A DNA stretch of 60,857 nt from assembly GCA_022781985.1 (NCBI GenBank), contig JALESH010000055.1, positions 1-60,857 on the forward strand, written 5' to 3'. Positions 10,101 through 18,151 of the stretch are shown piece by piece; positions within the stretch are counted from its first letter, which is position 1; each line of letters begins with the position of its first letter. The notes under the pieces were generated by a model, which was given only the letters and a program-made list of their open reading frames with translations, was not told the origin of the DNA and ran no database searches. The DNA comes from Lachnospiraceae bacterium. Lineage in GTDB: Bacteria; Bacillota; Clostridia; Lachnospirales; Lachnospiraceae. The position numbers and the translations under genes were made by a program.

Positions 10101-10587
10101 TTACAAAGCGGTATGTATAATAAGCCAGATGATATTCCGAAAAATCTGCGTCCTCCACCTCTATGAGCCCTTTCTTGGCCATCGATGCCTCAGCCAGATG
10201 GGTACTGGTAAAGGCCCAGCAGATTCCGTAAGGCTCCTGATTCTTAACCGGTGTAATAAATCCTCCGTCTCTGGCATCATAGCTCTCCGGCAGGCTGACG
10301 CCCCTTACCACCGGCTTGCTGTCCTTCTCCAAGCGGGGGGCTTCTGTCCCCGGATCAAAGACTGTCAGTCCCTGGATATACCTGTCCATCAGCCTTCTCT
10401 GCTCCTCCCTTTCCTCCTCCGTCATAGGGCGGCCCAGCACATAATCCAGCCCCGCCTCTGTACCGGCAGCATCCGAACTGACTGTGTTCTCCACAGTTCC
10501 CACTGCCCCCAGGGCATTTTCTGACAGCAGCAGGGCCGACAGAAAGCAGCTCATCAGGAACCTGCCTGCTTTTCCCTTTCTTTTCAT
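7138..10587 (-). CDS. Secreted papain-family (C1) cysteine protease with SLH surface anchor
   Basis: A 1149-residue multidomain protein. After a signal peptide of about 28 residues comes a short prosegment and a papain-type domain with catalytic Cys123 in GICWAF, His287 in VNHAVAI and Asn318 in RNSWG. Next, about 340-520, is a lectin-like beta-sandwich region typical of bacterial C1 proteases of this kind. Several immunoglobulin/fibronectin-like modules follow (about 530-915), then a Glu-Pro-Thr-rich linker and three SLH domains (about 965-1149) that should bind cell-wall polymers. It is probably a surface-exposed protease. AGGAGG lies seven bases before the ATG at 10587; an upstream in-frame ATG at 10623 has no comparable site. 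It is transcribed alone, between two terminators. Confidence 0.92.
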   Translation of the reverse strand: MKRKGKAGRFLMSCFLSALLLSENALGAVGTVENTVSSDAAGTEAGLDYVLGRPMTEEEREEQRRLMDRYIQGLTVFDPGTEAPRLEKDSKPVVRGVSLPESYDARDGGFITPVKNQEPYGICWAFTSTHLAEASMAKKGLIEVEDADFSEYHLAYYTYRFVTDPLGGTAGDNNYRDSVAGILNNGGNLGLAKNTLACWMGAAPESAAPFTSAPAALAETQEHAYGSNVAIMKNAMEVNIEDRDAAKQAILDYGSIGIMYYATRATAYYNPDTAAQYINNRDLGVNHAVAIIGWNDNYSRNNFGPVKPAGDGAWLVRNSWGTGFGQEGYFWLSYEDATIYPTVYSFEMVSPDTYDNNYQYDGAGMDWAIVVPNRLQAANVFTAKANPGKREILKAVSFDIDTSNVDYSIQIYRNPTNAGIPDSGTAMLTAPQTGATTHAGYYTVDLAETVELEYQDKFAVVITFTKAGNAISMVCESNDAESTAATPTGESFIKSLSWLDAGEYAEEGYQHLRIKAFTVNEDGASAAKPVITSVAASQISARQAVVTVEANAGSGFEITAYRLTMTEGEGTPAFTEGETRNVFHISGLSPATEYTFMAEVEDSAGNRAERAVSFTTDKAEGPAAPVVSGSYAVSQTDEASYIYTVNEIPEAEYRMDEGAWQDSNVFEGILPGSSHTFYARIRETAGAECSEAGSTGTVEFPEISMPDTERPFLEVTRSEGDSFEAGWYNTPQALVVRVEDNGSGIRSVSCQVDDGAAVSLFSGGSTTVRQWNNEASPIEAEEGEHRYTFLATDLEGNEASRTIQLRQDSVAPVLSDVRIPTEESLGETFANVVFRADDTGSFFYKLQTGAHVPAMGSLFRESANVMTADGSNSVFLRELQPETDYTLYIAARDKAGNPTEEAVSITFRTSKANTEPEPTPEPEPTPGPEPTPEPEPTPEPEPTPGPEPPPEPEPAPEPEPDKKVDITTIFDDIQAGGWIHDAVEYVYARDIMQGIGNRLFDPYGMTTRAMVVKILYNAEGMPEAGGNNPFADVEAGKWYEEPVKWALENGITTGTSPAEFSPNRSVTRQEVASFLCRYARYKGYDTSQRKDFSAYPDQEKISAYAREAMAWANAAGILTGKGGIYLDPQGTAARAEIAAMVQRFEAYYH
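7710..7852. repeat. Short tandem repeats coding the Glu-Pro-Thr linker
   Basis: Roughly ten imperfect copies of a 12-base unit of the GGTTCCGGCTCT / GGGGTTGGTTCT type encode EPEPTP-like repeats in the linker before the SLH domains. Such repeats can change copy number by slippage, which would only lengthen or shorten the wall-spanning spacer in steps of whole codons. Confidence 0.75.
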
Positions 10588-10642
10588 CCCATCTACCTCC
10601 TCTTCATGATATCGTCTTGTCATCCCTTCTTTTCCCGGTTAT

Positions 10643-10682
10643 TTAAAATCCCCCAAAACCTTTGGTTCTAAGGTTTTGAGGG
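10643..10682 (-). terminator. Rho-independent terminator after tRNA-Thr
   Basis: The stem pairs CCCCCAAAACCTT (10650-10662) with AAGGTTTTGAGGG (10670-10682), with a seven-base loop and one mismatch. On the minus strand it is followed by ATTTTAAAT. It ends the tRNA transcript and lies 56 bases before the protease start codon. Confidence 0.75.
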
Positions 10683-10694
10683 ATCTATTGCTAC

Positions 10695-10767
<73 letters not shown>

Positions 10768-10800
10768 ATCTGTCAGTCATTGGTACCTGACATATATTTT

Positions 10801-10829
10801 ATTATAAAGGCTCAAAGGATTTTTGGCAA
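10801..10829 (-). promoter_or_regulatory. Promoter of tRNA-Thr
   Basis: TTGCCA (10824-10829), a 17-base spacer and a perfect TATAAT (10801-10806) on the minus strand, about 34 bases before the tRNA. It sits between the mscS stop codon and the tRNA. Confidence 0.7.
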
Positions 10830-10837
10830 GAAAAATT

Positions 10838-11713
10838 TTAACTTTTCTCATTTATATGCACCTCCATCTGAGGATAGGGAATGGAAATGCCTGCCTCATC
10901 CAGTGCATATTTCACCTTCTCAGTGACCCGCCATTTCCCTTCCCAGTAATCACTCATGGAAAACCAACAGCGTATTCCCATCTGCACAGAGCTCTCAGCC
11001 AGCTCATCCACATACACAAAGTGATCCTTATCCCTGAGCACAGCCTCATCCTCATCCAGTACTCCCTGCAATACCTCCTTAGCCCTTCGGATATCGGAAT
11101 CATAGGAGATCCCCACTTTGATATCCATCCTTCTGCTGTCGCTGGCAGTCACATTGGTCAGGCTGGAATTAGCCAGTGTGCCGTTGGGCAGGATGATGAT
11201 CTTGTTGTCTACGGTGGCCAGCCTGGTATAAAAAAGCTGTATCTCTATCACCTCACCCTCATTGCCCTTGCTGTCCTCCTTGATATAGTCCCCTACCCGA
11301 AAGGGCTTCAGCAGCAGGATCAGTACCCCTCCTACGAAGTTGGAAAGGCTGCCCTGGACAGCCAAGCCAATGGCCACACCGGCGGAGCCAAGCAAAGCAG
11401 TAGTGCTGGCCGCATCCACACCGAAGTTGGAGGCTATCATCATAATCAATATCACATACAGGGCTGCCTTTATAAAGGAATCCAGAAACTGAATGACACC
11501 TTTGTCAGCATTCCCCTTTTCCAGGGACCGCATAACAAATCTGCGGATAAATTTAATCAGCTGTATGCCTATGAGAAGTACCAGCACAGACAGCAAAACA
11601 CGTACTCCCAGATTCATCGCCTTATCCGGAAGCTCCTGAAGAAGTTTTTCCAAGGCTCCACTGTCGATCTTCTCATCCATGGTAAGCGCTGCCAGAGCTT
11701 CTATATATTCCAT
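10838..11713 (-). CDS. Small-conductance mechanosensitive channel, MscS family
   Basis: A 291-residue membrane protein of normal MscS length. It has an N-terminal extension of about 35 residues, three hydrophobic segments (about 35-60, 75-100 and 105-140) and a C-terminal cytoplasmic domain. The pore-lining third helix shows the Gly/Ala-rich stretch GSAGVAIGLAVQGSLSN, and PFRVGDYI and LPNGTLANS mark the beta domain. It should release solutes on osmotic downshock. The start codon follows AAAGGAGCAGG and lies two bases past the glgB stop codon, so the two genes are almost certainly cotranscribed. That pairing is unusual in my experience. Confidence 0.93.
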   Translation of the reverse strand: MEYIEALAALTMDEKIDSGALEKLLQELPDKAMNLGVRVLLSVLVLLIGIQLIKFIRRFVMRSLEKGNADKGVIQFLDSFIKAALYVILIMMIASNFGVDAASTTALLGSAGVAIGLAVQGSLSNFVGGVLILLLKPFRVGDYIKEDSKGNEGEVIEIQLFYTRLATVDNKIIILPNGTLANSSLTNVTASDSRRMDIKVGISYDSDIRRAKEVLQGVLDEDEAVLRDKDHFVYVDELAESSVQMGIRCWFSMSDYWEGKWRVTEKVKYALDEAGISIPYPQMEVHINEKS

Positions 11714-11715
11714 TT

Positions 11716-14196
11716 TTATTTTCCTGCTCCTTTCAGACTTTCCTCTTCCTTTCTGACAAGCTCTGCCTCCTTCAGCATCTGCTCAGCACGCTTTTTTGCT
11801 GCCTCCGCTTCTGCCAGTGCCCTTCTTGCCTCTTCCTCCTTTTCCAGCCGGGTTCTTTCCAGTGCGGCCAGCTTCACCTGCCGTTCCCGCTCCCGGGCCT
11901 CCTCCTGTTCCCTGCGGATTCTTTCTGCCTTCTGCCTCTCTATCTCCCTCTTCTCTGTCTCAGTATATGGGCTATAGCTGAAAATACTGATCGACAGGGG
12001 CGCACTCACCACTCTGATGGAATCCGCCCTGCCATCCTGCTCCTTTTCCTCCGAACATATGACAGCTTCATTGACCCTTCCCTCCCCTCCAAAGGACTTA
12101 TCATCCGTGTTCAGCAGCTCCCTGTATTTACCCGGCCGGGGCACACCCACCTGAAACTCTCTGGATACATTGGCAAAATTAGCCACCACCACCAGGGTGT
12201 CCTCCTCCTGATCCGTCTTCCGCAGATAAGAGAGCATACAATCGTTGGCCGAGATGCAGTTGATCCATTCAAAGCCCTCCCAGGAGGTATCGCACTTATA
12301 CAGGGCCGGCAAGGTGATATACAGCCCGTTTAAAGCCTTGACCAGGTTCTGCACTCCCCTGTGGCTGTCATACTTTGCCAGCTCCCATTCCACCTCCCGC
12401 TCCTCGCTCCATTCGTCAAACTCCGCAATATCCTGCCCCATGAACAGCAGCTTCTTGCCCGGATGGGTCATCATATAGGCATAGGTCAGGCGCAGATTGG
12501 CAAACTTATCCGGAATCTCTCCCGGCATCTTTCCGATCAGAGTGCCCTTTCCATGAACCACCTCATCATGGGAAAATACCAGCATGAAATTCTCACTGTA
12601 GGCATAGATCATGCTGAAGGACAGCTCATTGTGATGATGGGCCCTGAAATAGGGATCAAAGCGGATATATCCCAGATAGTCATTCATCCAGCCCATATTC
12701 CATTTTATGTCAAAGCCCAGTCCGTTATCCTTCGGATCCCCGGTCACCCTGGGCCAGGCCGTGGACTCCTCAGCTATCATCAGGACTCCCTCATTTCTTT
12801 TTTTGACGATGGAATTCAGATGCTTTAAGAATTCCACTGCCTCCAGGTTCTCATGCCCTCCATACATGTTGGCAACCCACTGGCCGTCACTTTTTCCATA
12901 GTCCAGATACAGCATGGAAGCAACCGCATCCATGCGGATGCCGTCCACATGGTACTGCTCTATCCAATAAAGGGCATTGGCAATCAGGTAATTGGACACC
13001 TGAGGCCTGCCGTAATTGTAGATCAGCGTTCCCCAGTGAGGATGACTGCCCTGTCTGGGATCCTGATGCTCATAGAGACAGGTGCCGTCAAAATTAGAAA
13101 GTCCATAGGTATCTCTTGGAAAATGAGCCGGAACCCAGTCCAGGATCACACCGATTCCCGCCTTATGCATCTCATTCATAAAATACATAAAGTCCTCATT
13201 GGTTCCGTAACGGGCCGTAGGTGCATAATAGCCAATGACCTGATAGCCCCAGGAGGCATCCAGCGGGTGCTCCATCACCGGCATAAGCTCTATATGGGTA
13301 TAGCCCATTTCCCTGACATACTCAATGATCCGGGGTGCCAGCTCCCTGTAGTTCAAAAAGGCCCCGTCCTCCCCCCTGGCAAAGGAGCCTAGATAAAGCT
13401 CATAGACACTGATTGGTCTGTCCCTGCCCTGTCTGTCCTTTCTTTCGGCCATCCATTTTTCATCCTCCCAGTGCAGGACACTGCTGTTTTTAGCCCTGCC
13501 GGCCGTTTTTTTTCCAGGGCTGTTCCTGATCACAGAAGCCGTCTCCGGCCGAAGCTGCTGTCCGAAGGCATAAGGATCGGCCTTGAGGAACACCAGTCCT
13601 CCCTTTACCTTGATCTCGTACTTATAGTTCTGCCCCGGCTCTGCCCCCGGTACGAATATCTCAAAAATGCCTGACTCTCCCAGCCTGCGCATCTGATGGG
13701 TCCTGCCATCCCAGTCATTAAAGTCGCCGACCACGCTCACCCGCATGGCATTGGGGGCCCAGACTGCAAAGTACACGCCTGAAGTACCGTCTATAACCAT
13801 AGGGTGGGCACCCAGCTTCTCATAGATGGTATAATGGATGCCCTCTGCAAATTTTCCCATATCGCTGTCTGTAATCTGAGGCTGAAAGTTATAGGCATCC
13901 TTCAGCTTTTTCAGGCTGCCGTCACCATACTCCACAATATACTCATAGGAAAAGGGTGTTTTTCCGGGAATGAGCGCCGCAAAAAAGCCCTCCTCATCCA
14001 CCCTTTCCATTTCATAATTCTTCTTTTCTTTCTTATTCTGCAGTATGACACTCCTTGCTCCGGGCTGATAGGTCTGTACCAGAGTGCTGCCTCCTGCCAC
14101 ATGGGCACCCAGAATCCGGTGAGGATTGTCTGACTCTGAATAAATGATTTCCTCGATTTCAGGCCAGTTCATTAGTTTATACAGCTTATTGTCCAT
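11716..14196 (-). CDS. glgB: 1,4-alpha-glucan branching enzyme with a coiled-coil tail
   Basis: An 826-residue GH13 enzyme that makes alpha-1,6 branches in glycogen. The N-terminus carries a CBM48-type region (NPHRILGAH), a second sandwich around VYFAVWAPNAMRVSVVGDFN, then the barrel. Catalytic motifs are DGIRMDAVASM (nucleophile Asp), AEEST (acid/base Glu) and FSHDEVVHGKGTL (transition-state Asp). The C-terminal beta domain ends near residue 745. About 79 further residues are almost all Glu, Arg, Lys, Ala and Leu, a predicted long helix or coiled coil not present in ordinary branching enzymes. GGAGG precedes the ATG at 14196; an in-frame ATG at 14214 lacks such spacing. mscS follows directly. 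Confidence 0.96.
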   Translation of the reverse strand: MDNKLYKLMNWPEIEEIIYSESDNPHRILGAHVAGGSTLVQTYQPGARSVILQNKKEKKNYEMERVDEEGFFAALIPGKTPFSYEYIVEYGDGSLKKLKDAYNFQPQITDSDMGKFAEGIHYTIYEKLGAHPMVIDGTSGVYFAVWAPNAMRVSVVGDFNDWDGRTHQMRRLGESGIFEIFVPGAEPGQNYKYEIKVKGGLVFLKADPYAFGQQLRPETASVIRNSPGKKTAGRAKNSSVLHWEDEKWMAERKDRQGRDRPISVYELYLGSFARGEDGAFLNYRELAPRIIEYVREMGYTHIELMPVMEHPLDASWGYQVIGYYAPTARYGTNEDFMYFMNEMHKAGIGVILDWVPAHFPRDTYGLSNFDGTCLYEHQDPRQGSHPHWGTLIYNYGRPQVSNYLIANALYWIEQYHVDGIRMDAVASMLYLDYGKSDGQWVANMYGGHENLEAVEFLKHLNSIVKKRNEGVLMIAEESTAWPRVTGDPKDNGLGFDIKWNMGWMNDYLGYIRFDPYFRAHHHNELSFSMIYAYSENFMLVFSHDEVVHGKGTLIGKMPGEIPDKFANLRLTYAYMMTHPGKKLLFMGQDIAEFDEWSEEREVEWELAKYDSHRGVQNLVKALNGLYITLPALYKCDTSWEGFEWINCISANDCMLSYLRKTDQEEDTLVVVANFANVSREFQVGVPRPGKYRELLNTDDKSFGGEGRVNEAVICSEEKEQDGRADSIRVVSAPLSISIFSYSPYTETEKREIERQKAERIRREQEEARERERQVKLAALERTRLEKEEEARRALAEAEAAKKRAEQMLKEAELVRKEEESLKGAGK

Positions 14197-14277
14197 AGAT
14201 CCTCCATCTCTCATGCCCTGCCCCCCGGGCTTTCTGATTTATTAAATTTATTAAGGGCAGCTTCCCACCCTGCTCTG

Positions 14278-15516
14278 TTATTCAATGCCGTGGATAAACA
14301 GGCCGCTTCTCAGCTTGGGTTCAAACCAGGTGGACTTGGGAGGCATCAGCAGCCCGGCATCAGATACGGCAAACAGCTCCGATATGGAGGTAGGGTACAT
14401 GGCAAAGGCCACTTTAGAATCTGTATGCACCCTTCTTTCCAGCTCTGCCAGCCCCCGGATCCCTCCTACAAAGTCTATTCTCTTATCCGTCCTGGGATCC
14501 CCTATCCCCAGAACAGGGGCCAGGATTCTGTCCTGCAGCAGGGCCACATCCAGAGACCCTACCGGATCCTCCTGACAGGGAGGCTCTTTTGCCTCCAGCC
14601 GGTACCAGCTGTCCTCCAGATACATGGCGAAGCTTCCCTTACGCTCCGGGCGCAAGGGCTCTGTCCCCAGCCTTTCCACTGTAAAATCCTCAGCGATCCG
14701 CTCCAGGAAGGCTTCTGGTTCCCAGCCGTTTAAATCCTTCACCACCCGGTTATAGTCCATGATCATCAGCTGGTCATCGGGAAACAGCACCGAAAGAAAA
14801 TGGTTGAATTCCTCGCTTCCATCGTAGTCCGGCTTCTTCTCTCTGCGCTTCAGGGAAACCTTTACCGCCGATGCGCAGCGGTGATGGCCGTCAGCTATAT
14901 AGATATTCTCCACCTGCTGAAAGGCCCTTCGGATCTTTTCCACTGCATCCTGATCCTCTATGCGCCATACCCGGTGAACGATCCCGTCCGGTGCCGTGAA
15001 ATCATACAGGGGTTCCTCTCTCCTTGCCCTTTCCACCTCTTCATTGATGGCTGGCTGAGAACGGTAGGCGAGAAAAATAGGTCCGGTCTGTGCCCGGCAG
15101 GCATCCACATGGCGGATTCGGTCTGTTTCCTTGTCCGCTCTGGTGTTTTCATGCTTTTTAATGGTACTGTTTAAATAATCATCCACAGAAGCACAGGCCG
15201 TGATTCCCACCTGGGACCTGCCATCCATGATCAGCTCATATATGTAATAGCATTCCTTTTCTTCCTGTATGTATTCCCCCTTCTCTACCATCCCCCACAG
15301 TAAATCCCGGGCCTTTTCATATACGCAGTCGGCATAGGTGTCCACCTCCTCCGGAAACTGGGTCTCCGCCCTGTCGATTCTCAGGAAAGAAAGGGGTTCT
15401 CTCTCCACCTCCTGCTTTGCCTCCTCCCTGTTATAGACATCATAGGGAAGGGCCGCAATTCTTGATTCCAGGCCTTTCCCTGGTCTGATTGCCCTGAAGG
15501 GCTTCACATCTGCCAT
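14278..15516 (-). CDS. DUF1015 family protein
   Basis: A 412-residue soluble protein with no signal peptide that matches the DUF1015 (COG4198) family from start (VKPFRAIRPG, ALPYDVYNREEA) to end. Recognisable blocks are FLRIDRAE, IYIADGHHRCASAVKV and LFPDDQLMIMDYNRVV. The DGHHR block contains the kind of charged and histidine residues expected in an active site. Its biochemical function is not established to my knowledge. In Clostridia it is often found near serA and serC, and here it lies 1.4 kb from them, behind its own promoter. A role in serine or phosphoserine metabolism is an inference from location. The start at 15516 follows GAGAGGAT. Confidence 0.88.
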   Translation of the reverse strand: MADVKPFRAIRPGKGLESRIAALPYDVYNREEAKQEVEREPLSFLRIDRAETQFPEEVDTYADCVYEKARDLLWGMVEKGEYIQEEKECYYIYELIMDGRSQVGITACASVDDYLNSTIKKHENTRADKETDRIRHVDACRAQTGPIFLAYRSQPAINEEVERARREEPLYDFTAPDGIVHRVWRIEDQDAVEKIRRAFQQVENIYIADGHHRCASAVKVSLKRREKKPDYDGSEEFNHFLSVLFPDDQLMIMDYNRVVKDLNGWEPEAFLERIAEDFTVERLGTEPLRPERKGSFAMYLEDSWYRLEAKEPPCQEDPVGSLDVALLQDRILAPVLGIGDPRTDKRIDFVGGIRGLAELERRVHTDSKVAFAMYPTSISELFAVSDAGLLMPPKSTWFEPKLRSGLFIHGIE

Positions 15517-15563
15517 AGCTTTATCCTCTCAAATTCTGTTTTTTACATATTTTTGTCTCTATT

Positions 15564-15592
15564 ATTCTAACAAATTAACCTATACAGCACAA
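15564..15592 (-). promoter_or_regulatory. Probable promoter of the DUF1015 gene
   Basis: TTGTGC (15587-15592), a 17-base spacer and TAGAAT (15564-15569) on the minus strand, about 48 bases before the start codon. It stands in the AT-rich divergent gap shared with the small plus-strand gene at 15641. Confidence 0.45.
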
Positions 15593-15640
15593 GCATCAAG
15601 TGGTAAAATAATGATGACTTTGAAAGGAGCAGATAAAAGT

Positions 15641-15895
15641 ATGACAGATGAAAACAGAAAAATATTAGACAGGATCAATGCTTATGCGGAAGAGGCTTTG
15701 AAGGATATTGATCCCCAGAAGACCCCGGTGTCTCAGCAGCTGGATGCCCTGAAGCCGGTTTTACAGGAAATTGCGGACGAGCAGGGCAGGGCTCTGGAGG
15801 ATATTTTCATTCTTTATATGGATCTGGCCAGTGAGGCCGGTGTGGAGGCAGAGGCCAGGCTGCAGGATGAACTGGAACAGGGCGGCACACCGTAG
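15641..15895 (+). CDS. Small protein of unknown function
   Basis: An 84-residue acidic, helical, soluble protein beginning MTDENRKILDRINAYAEEAL and rich in Glu, Asp, Ala and Leu. No signal peptide, membrane helix, cysteine or metal motif is visible. I do not recognise it. The start is chosen because GAAAGGAG lies 11 bases upstream of the ATG at 15641; an earlier in-frame ATG at 15611 has no ribosome binding site. It is the only plus-strand gene between two minus-strand genes and is followed by a strong hairpin. Its good ribosome site and clean frame make it more likely real than a shadow. Confidence 0.65.
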   Translation: MTDENRKILDRINAYAEEALKDIDPQKTPVSQQLDALKPVLQEIADEQGRALEDIFILYMDLASEAGVEAEARLQDELEQGGTP

Positions 15896-15954
15896 AGCGC
15901 GCTTGAAAATTGCTTTTTTTATGATCTACCCATACTTTTTGGGGGATATAAGCT

Positions 15955-16006
15955 CAGGAGGCTGCCCGGAGCGGATGATACTTCATCCGTTCCGGGCAGC
16001 CTCCTG
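15955..16006. terminator. Long perfect hairpin between converging genes
   Basis: Arms 15955-15978 and 15983-16006 pair over 24 bases with one G-T type mismatch and a four-base loop. It lies between the plus-strand small gene and the stop codon of the convergent GH43 gene, so a bidirectional terminator is likely. No strong T run follows on either side, which is odd for an intrinsic terminator. Confidence 0.6.
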
Positions 16007-16014
16007 GTTTGAGA

Positions 16015-16941
16015 TCAGTCACTTGTGGACTTCTCAATCCCCCTCCATTCGCTTTTCCACCGGACTGTCATACTGCCGTCCGGACCAAATTCTATGGGAA
16101 GGATACTGTAGCCTGATTTCTGCAGATTGTCCGGTATCCAATGATCCAGCATCAGAAAATGACGGTTCCCAGCCCTGAATATACAGGCGCTCTGGCCTCC
16201 AAAGGTCTGCCGGTAATTCTCCCCTTCACAGGGATTGTCAATCAGCTTCCACCTGCCCATGATATGACTGCTGGTGGCATACAGGGCACTGTTGGGCTGC
16301 CAGCCGGTGCAGCCGGATGTCACCATATAATACAGGCCGTTATGCCGACACAGGGCAGGCGCCTCTCTCTCCTGATCCGCCATCACTGATACATACATGC
16401 CGTCGGGCGCCGTGTAATCTGCGTTCAGCCTGGCAATGTTTAAGGTTTTATTCCAGTCCTTGGAATGAACCAGATAGGCTGTGCCGTCCTCATCCACAAA
16501 AACCGTCATATCTCTTGCATCCTGACGATTGGGCTGGCTGACCCCCTGAAATACAAAGGGGCCGGTGGGTGTCCCGGAAACGGCAATCCCTGCTCCGGCA
16601 TAGGTATAATCCTCGCTGTCTAGGTGCATCCAGAGGATAAAGCAGTGGTTCTTCTCATGATAAACCACCTTAGGACGCTCCAGCACCCTGGAGGTATGCA
16701 GGGGACTGGAAGGATTTTCCTGATCCGCGCTGAGTACCAGACCTTCATATTTCCAGGAAAGCAGATCGGGGGAGGAATAGCAGGAGACTCCGATCACATC
16801 CACTCTTTCTTTTCCGGGACAATTAGGCGCTCCCTTATGCTCGCCATACCAATAGTATGTGCCTCTGTGCTCTATAATGCATCCTCCATGAGCCTGGATG
16901 TGGTTTCCCTCTATATCCTGCCATATCTGTCCGTTTTTCAC
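16015..16941 (-). CDS. Glycoside hydrolase family 43-like protein
   Basis: A 308-residue protein with five-bladed beta-propeller features of GH43 and related families: an early Asp block (IQAHGGCII with HRGTYYWYGEHK), RPKVVYHEKNHCFILWMH, ARDMTVFVDEDGTAYLVHS and EREAPALCRHNGLYYMVTSGC, the last carrying a candidate catalytic Glu. Its closest feel is the exo-beta-1,3-galactanase branch, but the substrate cannot be read from sequence. No signal peptide, so it should act inside the cell on imported oligosaccharides. The start is uncertain: GTG at 16941 follows GGGAG at good spacing, and TTG at 16965 is the alternative. It begins just after the serA stop codon and is likely transcribed with serC-serA. 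Confidence 0.85.
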   Translation of the reverse strand: MKNGQIWQDIEGNHIQAHGGCIIEHRGTYYWYGEHKGAPNCPGKERVDVIGVSCYSSPDLLSWKYEGLVLSADQENPSSPLHTSRVLERPKVVYHEKNHCFILWMHLDSEDYTYAGAGIAVSGTPTGPFVFQGVSQPNRQDARDMTVFVDEDGTAYLVHSKDWNKTLNIARLNADYTAPDGMYVSVMADQEREAPALCRHNGLYYMVTSGCTGWQPNSALYATSSHIMGRWKLIDNPCEGENYRQTFGGQSACIFRAGNRHFLMLDHWIPDNLQKSGYSILPIEFGPDGSMTVRWKSEWRGIEKSTSD

Positions 16942-16968
16942 AAATCTGTCTCCCGATTCTGCCAATGA

Positions 16969-18132
16969 TTATTTTACTACCCTCACCCGAAATACCCCGT
17001 CGATAGCCCGGAGCCTTTCCACCATCTCAGGAGTGACAGGGCTTTCCAGATCCATCATCGTATAAGCCACTTCCCCCCGGGACTTGTTGGTCATATCTGA
17101 AATATTGATCCCTCCGTCTCCGAAGCAGGCTGTAAACTGGCTGATCATATTGGTGATATTTCTGTGGAAAATAGCCACACGGCCTGCCTGGGAGCATACG
17201 CCCATGTCACAGCCGGGATAGTTCACGCTGTTGATGATATTTCCATTTTCCAGATAATTCATCATCTCGTCCACGGCCATCTTGGCGCAGTTATCCTCAG
17301 ACTCCTCCGTAGATGCTCCCAGATGAGGAATGACGATGCAGCCCTCCTTCCCTGCTGTGGTGGTGTTGGGGAAATCCGTTACATACCTGCGTACCTTGCC
17401 AGACCCGATGCCAGCCAGCACATCCTCCTCATTTACCAGCAGATCTCTGGCAAAATTCAGCAGGATGACTCCGTCCTTCATCTGTGCCAGAGCCTTCTGG
17501 TCGATCATGCCCCGGGTACTGTCCAAAAGAGGGACATGGATGGTGATCATATCACAGTTTGCATAGATCTCCTCCACATTCAGCACGTGCTTTACGTCGC
17601 GGCTCAGGTTCCATGCAGCATCTACCGAAACATAGGGATCATACCCATAGACCTCCATCCCCATATGCCTTGCCACGTTTGCCACCTTTACCCCAATGGC
17701 CCCCAAGCCGATAATGCCCAGCTTCTTATCCTGAAGCTCCGTGCCGGCGAACCTTTTCTTCTCCTTCTCCGCCGCCTTGGCGATATTCTCATCCGCCCTG
17801 TTGGCCTCAACCCAGTTGATTCCGCCAACAATGTCACGAGAAGCCAAAAGCATGCCTGCGATCACAAGCTCCTTTACCCCGTTGGCATTGGCACCGGGGG
17901 TATTGAACACTACGATCCCCTTCTGGGCACATTTGTCCAGAGGAATATTGTTCACACCTGCGCCTGCCCTTGCTACTGCAAGCAGATTTTCAGGAAGCTC
18001 CATCTCATGCATAGAGGCACTGCGTACCAGAATACCCTCCGCCTCACCGATCTCTTCCGTTCTCGTATAATCCTCTGTAAATCTATCCAGTCCCACTGCT
18101 GCAATGGGATTTAAACAATGATACCTAAACAT
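16969..18132 (-). CDS. serA: D-3-phosphoglycerate dehydrogenase
   Basis: A 387-residue NAD-dependent enzyme that oxidises 3-phosphoglycerate to 3-phosphohydroxypyruvate, the first step of serine synthesis. The Rossmann motif is LGIIGLGAIGVKVANVA; the catalytic Arg-Glu-His set is carried by NFARDLLV, the Glu region near CIVIPHLGASTEES and the His of that block. A C-terminal ACT domain (about residues 320-387, ISDMTNKSRGEVAYTMMDLE) suggests allosteric control, usually by serine. It is the short form without the extra regulatory domain. ATG at 18132 is taken because it matches the family start FRYHCLNPIA; an ATG four codons upstream sits too close to GGAG. It follows serC by about 20 bases. Confidence 0.96.
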   Translation of the reverse strand: MFRYHCLNPIAAVGLDRFTEDYTRTEEIGEAEGILVRSASMHEMELPENLLAVARAGAGVNNIPLDKCAQKGIVVFNTPGANANGVKELVIAGMLLASRDIVGGINWVEANRADENIAKAAEKEKKRFAGTELQDKKLGIIGLGAIGVKVANVARHMGMEVYGYDPYVSVDAAWNLSRDVKHVLNVEEIYANCDMITIHVPLLDSTRGMIDQKALAQMKDGVILLNFARDLLVNEEDVLAGIGSGKVRRYVTDFPNTTTAGKEGCIVIPHLGASTEESEDNCAKMAVDEMMNYLENGNIINSVNYPGCDMGVCSQAGRVAIFHRNITNMISQFTACFGDGGINISDMTNKSRGEVAYTMMDLESPVTPEMVERLRAIDGVFRVRVVK

Positions 18133-18151
18133 ATCTGCAACCATGCTCCTT

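Noticed and set aside
9274..10524. A 416-codon open frame on the plus strand
   Set aside because: It is antisense to the papain-type protease domain, whose catalytic residues are intact.
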